The position numbers and the translations under genes were made by a program. The notes under the pieces were generated by a model. It made no database searches. It was not told the DNA's origin and was given only the letters and a program-made list of their open reading frames with translations. Below are positions 6,125 through 9,868 of a DNA stretch of 9,868 bases, piece by piece. This stretch comes from an uncultured Sphingomonadaceae bacterium (GTDB lineage: Bacteria > Pseudomonadota > Alphaproteobacteria > Sphingomonadales > Sphingomonadaceae), in NCBI GenBank assembly GCA_938003725.1, contig CALKXX010000168.1, positions 1 through 9,868 of the forward strand, in the 5' to 3' direction. The stretch's first letter is position 1. Every line of letters starts with the position of its first letter.

Positions 6125-7828
6125 ATGGCTTTTTTGTATATTCTCGTGCCTATTGTGATCTTGAACCGCACATTGATTTTTCTATGCGTCCTTTTTTTCA
6201 TGGGCGCATTGCCATCGCATGCCCAGCTGAATGACGCTGCGTCCAATGACCCGGCAAGTTCCGCAGTTATCAAGGCGCATATGGCATTTTTGGCTGATGA
6301 TCTTATGGAGGGACGGGAAGCGGGAACGGCTGGCGAAGCTCGATCGGCCTTGTATATCGCCACTCAGTTTGCGGCCCTTGGTCTTAAGCCAGCAGGAGAA
6401 AATGGTGGTTATGTGCAGAAGATACCGCTGCGTTCGGCGCAATTAAATTTGTCTGATTTCGCATTTTCGATTGCAACTAATGAAGGATCGCGGTCATTCG
6501 AAAATGGCGGTGACGTCGCGATATCGGCCAGTTTGGCAAGCACAGATCTATCAGTTGCCGGAGAAGTCGTCTTCGCTGGACATGGCATTACGGCGCCAGA
6601 ACTGGGTATTGATGACTATGATGGCCTGGACGTCAGCGGCAAGGTCGTAGCTGTCATCGGTGGTCCACCATCTTTCTTGCCCTCGGAAGAAGCAGCACAT
6701 TTTGGTTCTTCCAATCAAAAACGCCTAATGGCCGAGGCGCGGGGTGCTGTTGGGGTCATCATCATTTGGACACCGGCATTGGAAAAGCGCTATCCTTTTG
6801 ATTTATTGAAGACCCTTTTCAAGTCCTGGACCATGACGTGGAATGATACGGCAGGAACGCCCAATATTGAAGCGCCCAAAATTACGTTACGGGCATTCAT
6901 CCGAGGCGATGCAACGGAGGCTATCTTTAGGGGCACACCAATGACGGCGGCCGAGGCAATCGCCAAAAGCGAAGTTGGACCAGTGAAGGGATTCGTATCA
7001 AAATCCAGCGTTAAACTGTCCCTCCAAACCAAACATGATGATACACGCCAGTCCCGGAACGTCGCAGCGTTGCTACCGGGATCAGACCCTGCCTTGTCGG
7101 ATGAAGTCATCATCTTGACCGCTCATTATGACCATGTCGGCATTTGCGCTCCTGACAAAGAGGACAAAATTTGCAATGGAGCTTTGGACAATGCCTTTGG
7201 CACCGCGCTTATGCTCGACGTTGCCCGCCTATTGGCAGCACAAGAAACGTCGCCTGCAAGATCAATCTTGTTTCTTGCCGTCGGAGCCGAAGAAAAAGGC
7301 CTGTTAGGTTCCGACTATTTTGCGGCATTTCCGACCGTTCCGCAAAACCAGATCATTGCGAATATCAATCTGGACGGCGGGTTTCCATTTTACGATTTTA
7401 GTGATGTTATTGCCTTTGGTGCGGAACAGTCTCAGATGGGAGAACAACTGCAATCCGCTATTTCAAAAATCGGTTTAAATCTGGCCTCGGATCCCTTTCC
7501 GGAACAGGGCATTTTCACCCGGTCTGATCAATATTCTTTTGTCAAACGCGGAATACCGGCGCTTTTTCTGTATAACGGTTTCACCGATATGGAAGGAAAA
7601 AATAGGGGACAGGCCATCTGGGATTCCTTTCTGGCCGAACATTATCACGAGCCATCTGATGATTTATCCCTGCCCATTGATTATAATGTATCAGCCAAAT
7701 TTTCCGATGTGTTTCGGCTGCTCACAGTCGAGGTCGCAAACGCTCCATCCCGGCCACTGTGGTACGAGGATAGCGTTTTCGGAAAACGTTTCGCTCCGGA
7801 CGAACCAAAGGCGCGGCGACAAAGGTGA
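6125..7828 (+). CDS. Exported M28-family zinc metallopeptidase with PA-like insert
   Basis: The protein has 567 residues and a secretion signal ending near SHAQ (31-34). Residues about 45-95 are the leading helices (HMAFLADDLMEGREAGTAGE). Residues about 140-290 carry a protease-associated (PA) style insert with the typical DYDGLDVSGKVVAVIGGPP (164-182). The catalytic domain has the M28 metal set: His334 in AHYDHVG, Asp355 in GALDNAFG, Glu389/Glu390 in GAEEKGLLGSDYF, Asp417 in NINLDGG and His508 in HYHEPSDD. M28 enzymes with this layout are aminopeptidases or related exopeptidases, here probably periplasmic or secreted. The precise substrate cannot be read from sequence. The ribosome site before ATG 6125 is poor. 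A TTG at 6161 would give MNRTLIFLCVLFFMGALPSHAQ as a more classical signal peptide, so the start is uncertain. It lies after the autotransporter terminator, so it needs its own promoter. Confidence 0.88.
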   Translation: MAFLYILVPIVILNRTLIFLCVLFFMGALPSHAQLNDAASNDPASSAVIKAHMAFLADDLMEGREAGTAGEARSALYIATQFAALGLKPAGENGGYVQKIPLRSAQLNLSDFAFSIATNEGSRSFENGGDVAISASLASTDLSVAGEVVFAGHGITAPELGIDDYDGLDVSGKVVAVIGGPPSFLPSEEAAHFGSSNQKRLMAEARGAVGVIIIWTPALEKRYPFDLLKTLFKSWTMTWNDTAGTPNIEAPKITLRAFIRGDATEAIFRGTPMTAAEAIAKSEVGPVKGFVSKSSVKLSLQTKHDDTRQSRNVAALLPGSDPALSDEVIILTAHYDHVGICAPDKEDKICNGALDNAFGTALMLDVARLLAAQETSPARSILFLAVGAEEKGLLGSDYFAAFPTVPQNQIIANINLDGGFPFYDFSDVIAFGAEQSQMGEQLQSAISKIGLNLASDPFPEQGIFTRSDQYSFVKRGIPALFLYNGFTDMEGKNRGQAIWDSFLAEHYHEPSDDLSLPIDYNVSAKFSDVFRLLTVEVANAPSRPLWYEDSVFGKRFAPDEPKARRQR

Positions 7829-7847
7829 GCATTAACGTCCGCTTTCC

Positions 7848-7961
7848 CTAAGTCACCGCAAACGTCCCATCTTCAAATTCGATTTTTGGACTGCTTGGGG
7901 AGCACCCGGAAAAACCAAGGGCCAAAAGCATGGCTGTAAAAACTGCAGTTTTTCTTTTCAC
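7848..7961 (-). CDS. Micro-lipoprotein of 37 residues
   Basis: On the minus strand a GTG at 7961 opens a 37-residue frame ending in TAG at 7848. The start of the protein is MKRKTAVFTAMLLALGFSGC: a basic n-region, a hydrophobic core and a lipobox FSGC with the lipidated Cys at residue 20. The mature part is only 18 residues (CSPSSPKIEFEDGTFAVT). GGAAAGG sits about 8 bases before the GTG, a strong ribosome site. The GTG overlaps the TGA of the preceding open stretch as GTGA, which suggests translational coupling to the gspE transcript. The gene is too short for most callers, and I do not recognise a family. It ends only 19 bases from the stop of the convergent M28 gene. The signal peptide and ribosome site make it likely real; its role is unknown. 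Confidence 0.65.
   Translation of the reverse strand: MKRKTAVFTAMLLALGFSGCSPSSPKIEFEDGTFAVT
7938..7953. repeat. Perfect 16-base palindrome inside the lipoprotein signal sequence
   Basis: AAAAACTGCAGTTTTT reads the same on both strands. It encodes part of the lipoprotein n-region and core. On the plus strand it is followed by CTTTTC, so it might act as a weak terminator about 110 bases after the M28 stop. Confidence 0.5.
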
Positions 7962-8047
7962 GCCTCGTGCCTTTCCGCATAATCATTGTCATTGACCGCC
8001 ACCACTTCCTGTTCAAAGCTGTCGGCCCATGTTGGAAATATCAGCAA
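7958..8047 (-). CDS. Possible 29-residue mini-ORF between gspE and the lipoprotein gene
   Basis: After the gspE amber stop (8071-8069) the same frame stays open for 36 codons to a TGA at 7960-7958. The only usual start in it is a TTG at 8047, giving a peptide beginning MLIFPTWADSFEQEVVAVND and ending AERHEA. No good ribosome site precedes the TTG. The acidic, natural-looking residue mix and the GTGA overlap with the lipoprotein start argue for real translation. It could be a tiny coupling ORF, a former C-terminal extension of gspE cut off by the amber codon, or chance. No homology is recognised. Confidence 0.3.
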   Translation of the reverse strand: MLIFPTWADSFEQEVVAVNDNDYAERHEA

Positions 8048-8068
8048 CGCGTTTTCGAAACATATGAT

Positions 8069-9622
8069 CTAGCTGAGCTCTTCCCGCCGCGATATTCTTA
8101 TGCCTTCCTGCGCGGTGGTGAGGCCCTCTCGTACCATCGCACGCGCAACAGAAGCTAGGGATGCATTGTTGGCGAATGCGTGGGCGGTGATGCGGCTTTC
8201 GTTGCTGCCCTCGTTGATAAGATTACGGACAGTGTCATCCACGCGAATGGCCTCAAACACACCTATGCGCCCTTGAAACCCGGTCTGGTTGCATTGTTCG
8301 CAGCCTGTGGGCTGAAAGACCACTGTTCCCGGATCGAAACCCAGCAGCGAAGCAAGGTTGCTGTCGGTCGGCATTGGCTCGCGGCAATGCGCGCATAGCT
8401 TGCGGACCAGCCGTTGCGCAATCACCGCGCGGACGGTGGAGGCAAGAAGAAAAGGCTCTACCTTCATGTCGCGCAGGCGCGTGATGGCGCCGACTGCATC
8501 GTTGGTATGTACGGTGGAAAGCACCAGATGCCCAGTCAGAGCCGCCTGTACCGCTATGTCTGCAGTCTCCTTATCGCGTATCTCCCCGACCATAACGACA
8601 TCGGGGTCTTGTCGCAGGATAGCGCGCAGCCCAGCTGCAAATGTCAGTCCGACTTTGGCGTTGACCTGAGTTTGGCCAATACCTTCAATCGCATATTCGA
8701 CCGGGTCTTCGACGGTCAAAATATTGCGGCTGCCGTCATTTAGCTGTTTCAGGCCGGCGTAGAGTGTTGTGGTCTTACCCGATCCGGTTGGGCCGGTAAC
8801 AAGGATGATGCCATTGGGCTCTGCCAATGCCTCGGCAAGTATCTTGTGAGATTCGTCCGAAAGCCCCAGTAGATCGAAGGAGATGGCAGTGCTGTCGGTA
8901 TGCAATATGCGCATCACCACGCGTTCGTTTGCACGGTTGGGGAGGGTAGAAACGCGCACATCCAGCAGCTTGCCGCCCAACGTCAAACTGATCCGACCGT
9001 CCTGCGGGATGCGTCGTTCGGCTATGTCGAGTCTAGCCATCACCTTGATCCGATTGACGATGACAGAGGCGACATGCGGTGGCATACGCAGTTTTTCGGT
9101 AAGGAGGCCGTCCACGCGCATGCGGACCACTAAACCGGTTTCATACGGTTCGATATGAATGTCGGATGCACCCTGGCGAGCCGCTTCGGCTATAATGCCG
9201 TTGATCAGCCTTATCGTCGGGGCATCGTCCGCGCTGTCCAACAGATCTTCTGCGCTGGGAATATCGTCTAGTGCATCATCCGAGAGCGAAAGGCTGCCGG
9301 CCATCGCCGCTGCAGATCCGTCCATTGCATAGTGACCTGATAACAGCTTCTCAAATTCTTCCGTATCCACAAGATCGACATCAAACGGCTTGGCCAGGTA
9401 TCGCCGAACCTCAACTAATGTAAGGGGATCGCCCCCTTGTCGCATAGCGACCGACAGCCGGTCGCTATCTGTCCGCACAATTAGCAGTCCATGATCACGG
9501 GCGAAAGCGTAGGGAAGGTCAAGGTGTGTTGAAATTTCATCCAAGGGATCAGGCCCCGCGCCAGTGTCAGCGCTGATCTGTTGTTCTGATCCTTTCGAAA
9601 TCTTCACCGCGTCAACATCCAT
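8069..9622 (-). CDS. gspE: GspE-type secretion ATPase (type II secretion / type IV pilus family)
   Basis: From the ATG at 9622 the protein is 517 residues (520 if the TTG at 9631 is used; numbering below is from the TTG). An N-terminal type II secretion E-like domain lies at about 35-100. The ATPase has Walker A GPTGSGKT (280-287), the Asp box ILTVEDPVE (304-312), Walker B LRQDPDVVMVGEIRD (339-353) and the His box LSTVHTND (371-378). Four cysteines follow in CAHC (413-416) and CEQC (444-447), the zinc-binding module of GspE/PilB proteins. GspE is the cytoplasmic motor that drives the type II pseudopilus through GspL and GspF. The SDIHIEPYE segment (156-164) is typical of the family. No gspF or other gsp gene follows; instead there is a mini-ORF and a lipoprotein. 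The opposite side carries a divergent gene. PilB is the main alternative, but length and motifs favour GspE. The frame is open upstream of TTG 9631 to about 9710 without an ATG or GTG, so the start is uncertain within a few codons. Confidence 0.87.
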   Translation of the reverse strand: MDVDAVKISKGSEQQISADTGAGPDPLDEISTHLDLPYAFARDHGLLIVRTDSDRLSVAMRQGGDPLTLVEVRRYLAKPFDVDLVDTEEFEKLLSGHYAMDGSAAAMAGSLSLSDDALDDIPSAEDLLDSADDAPTIRLINGIIAEAARQGASDIHIEPYETGLVVRMRVDGLLTEKLRMPPHVASVIVNRIKVMARLDIAERRIPQDGRISLTLGGKLLDVRVSTLPNRANERVVMRILHTDSTAISFDLLGLSDESHKILAEALAEPNGIILVTGPTGSGKTTTLYAGLKQLNDGSRNILTVEDPVEYAIEGIGQTQVNAKVGLTFAAGLRAILRQDPDVVMVGEIRDKETADIAVQAALTGHLVLSTVHTNDAVGAITRLRDMKVEPFLLASTVRAVIAQRLVRKLCAHCREPMPTDSNLASLLGFDPGTVVFQPTGCEQCNQTGFQGRIGVFEAIRVDDTVRNLINEGSNESRITAHAFANNASLASVARAMVREGLTTAQEGIRISRREELS

Positions 9623-9813
9623 CCACCCCAACCAAGTTCTTGATGGTCGTATAGCTAGAATGAGATCATCACGAAAGGGGTCGGCGCAAGATAGAAAATT
9701 AATAGGTGGCGGGATATTCTATTTTACCAAAGTTTCAACCAACCACCATGCGCAAAACTGTCACAATCTATCCATTTGAGACAGCGTTAACGGATTCGCA
9801 TCATTAGCCATTC

Positions 9814-9819
9814 TATACT
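9814..9819 (+). promoter_or_regulatory. Possible -10 box for the gene entering at the right edge
   Basis: TATACT matches the sigma-70 -10 consensus at five of six positions and lies 46 bases before ATG 9860. No good -35 lies at the right distance, so the promoter is tentative. The 9632-9851 intergenic region otherwise shows no clear repeat or terminator. Confidence 0.35.
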
Positions 9820-9859
9820 AGGGTTAATGCCTTGTTGGTGAGCTAGGAAAGATGTCGAT

Positions 9860-9868
9860 ATGGAACAA
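9860..9868 (+). CDS. Start of an unknown plus-strand gene (right edge)
   Basis: AGGAAAG (9845-9851) is followed 8 bases later by ATG GAA CAA at 9860, ideal ribosome-site spacing. An earlier ATG at 9852, in a different phase (M-S-I-W-N), is only 3 bases from AGGA and so less likely. Too little is visible to name the product. It is divergent from gspE. Confidence 0.4.

Noticed and set aside
5977..6363. 128-codon minus-strand frame opposite the M28 gene start
   Set aside because: It overlaps the well-supported peptidase in antisense; no family features.
7829..7847. Bidirectional terminator between the convergent M28 and lipoprotein genes
   Set aside because: The 19-base gap and its flanks show only a weak, bulged GCGG-GAC/GTCCGC pairing without a T-tract.

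Overview
The window looks like a chromosomal segment of a Gram-negative alphaproteobacterium. Moderate GC, a 1333-residue autotransporter with an outer-membrane barrel, a secretion ATPase of the GspE family and an alphaproteobacterial-style OxyR all fit. A sphingomonad is my best guess, but that is inference from protein style, not proof. I see no insertion sequence, phage gene, tRNA, rRNA or CRISPR array.

Layout. At the left edge, 1-241 on the minus strand is the N-terminal end of an acyl-CoA dehydrogenase. A 505-base intergenic region follows, without a convincing gene. Then comes oxyR (747-1661, +), the LysR-type peroxide sensor with both redox cysteines, starting at GTG and ending before a probable bulged-stem terminator. 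An AT-rich regulatory region with a palindrome and two leader hairpins precedes the large autotransporter (1904-5905, +). Its passenger is built of four in-phase repeats of about 190 residues, and it is closed by a very clear GAAA-loop terminator. An exported M28-family zinc peptidase with a PA-like insert follows (6125-7828, +). Convergent to it, on the minus strand, lies a gspE-type secretion ATPase (stop at 8069). It is followed by a tiny open stretch and then a 37-residue lipoprotein gene (7848-7961) that is too short for most gene callers. At the right edge a new plus-strand gene seems to begin, divergent from gspE.

How the parts relate. Much of the coding capacity concerns the cell envelope: a surface autotransporter, a secreted peptidase, a secretion ATPase and a small lipoprotein. 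OxyR is a cytoplasmic regulator, and its usual targets (catalase, peroxiredoxin) are not in view. The genes do not form one obvious pathway. The items that most reward a second look are the repeat history and odd composition of the autotransporter passenger, its structured leader, and the gspE / mini-ORF / micro-lipoprotein chain with its 4-base GTGA overlap.
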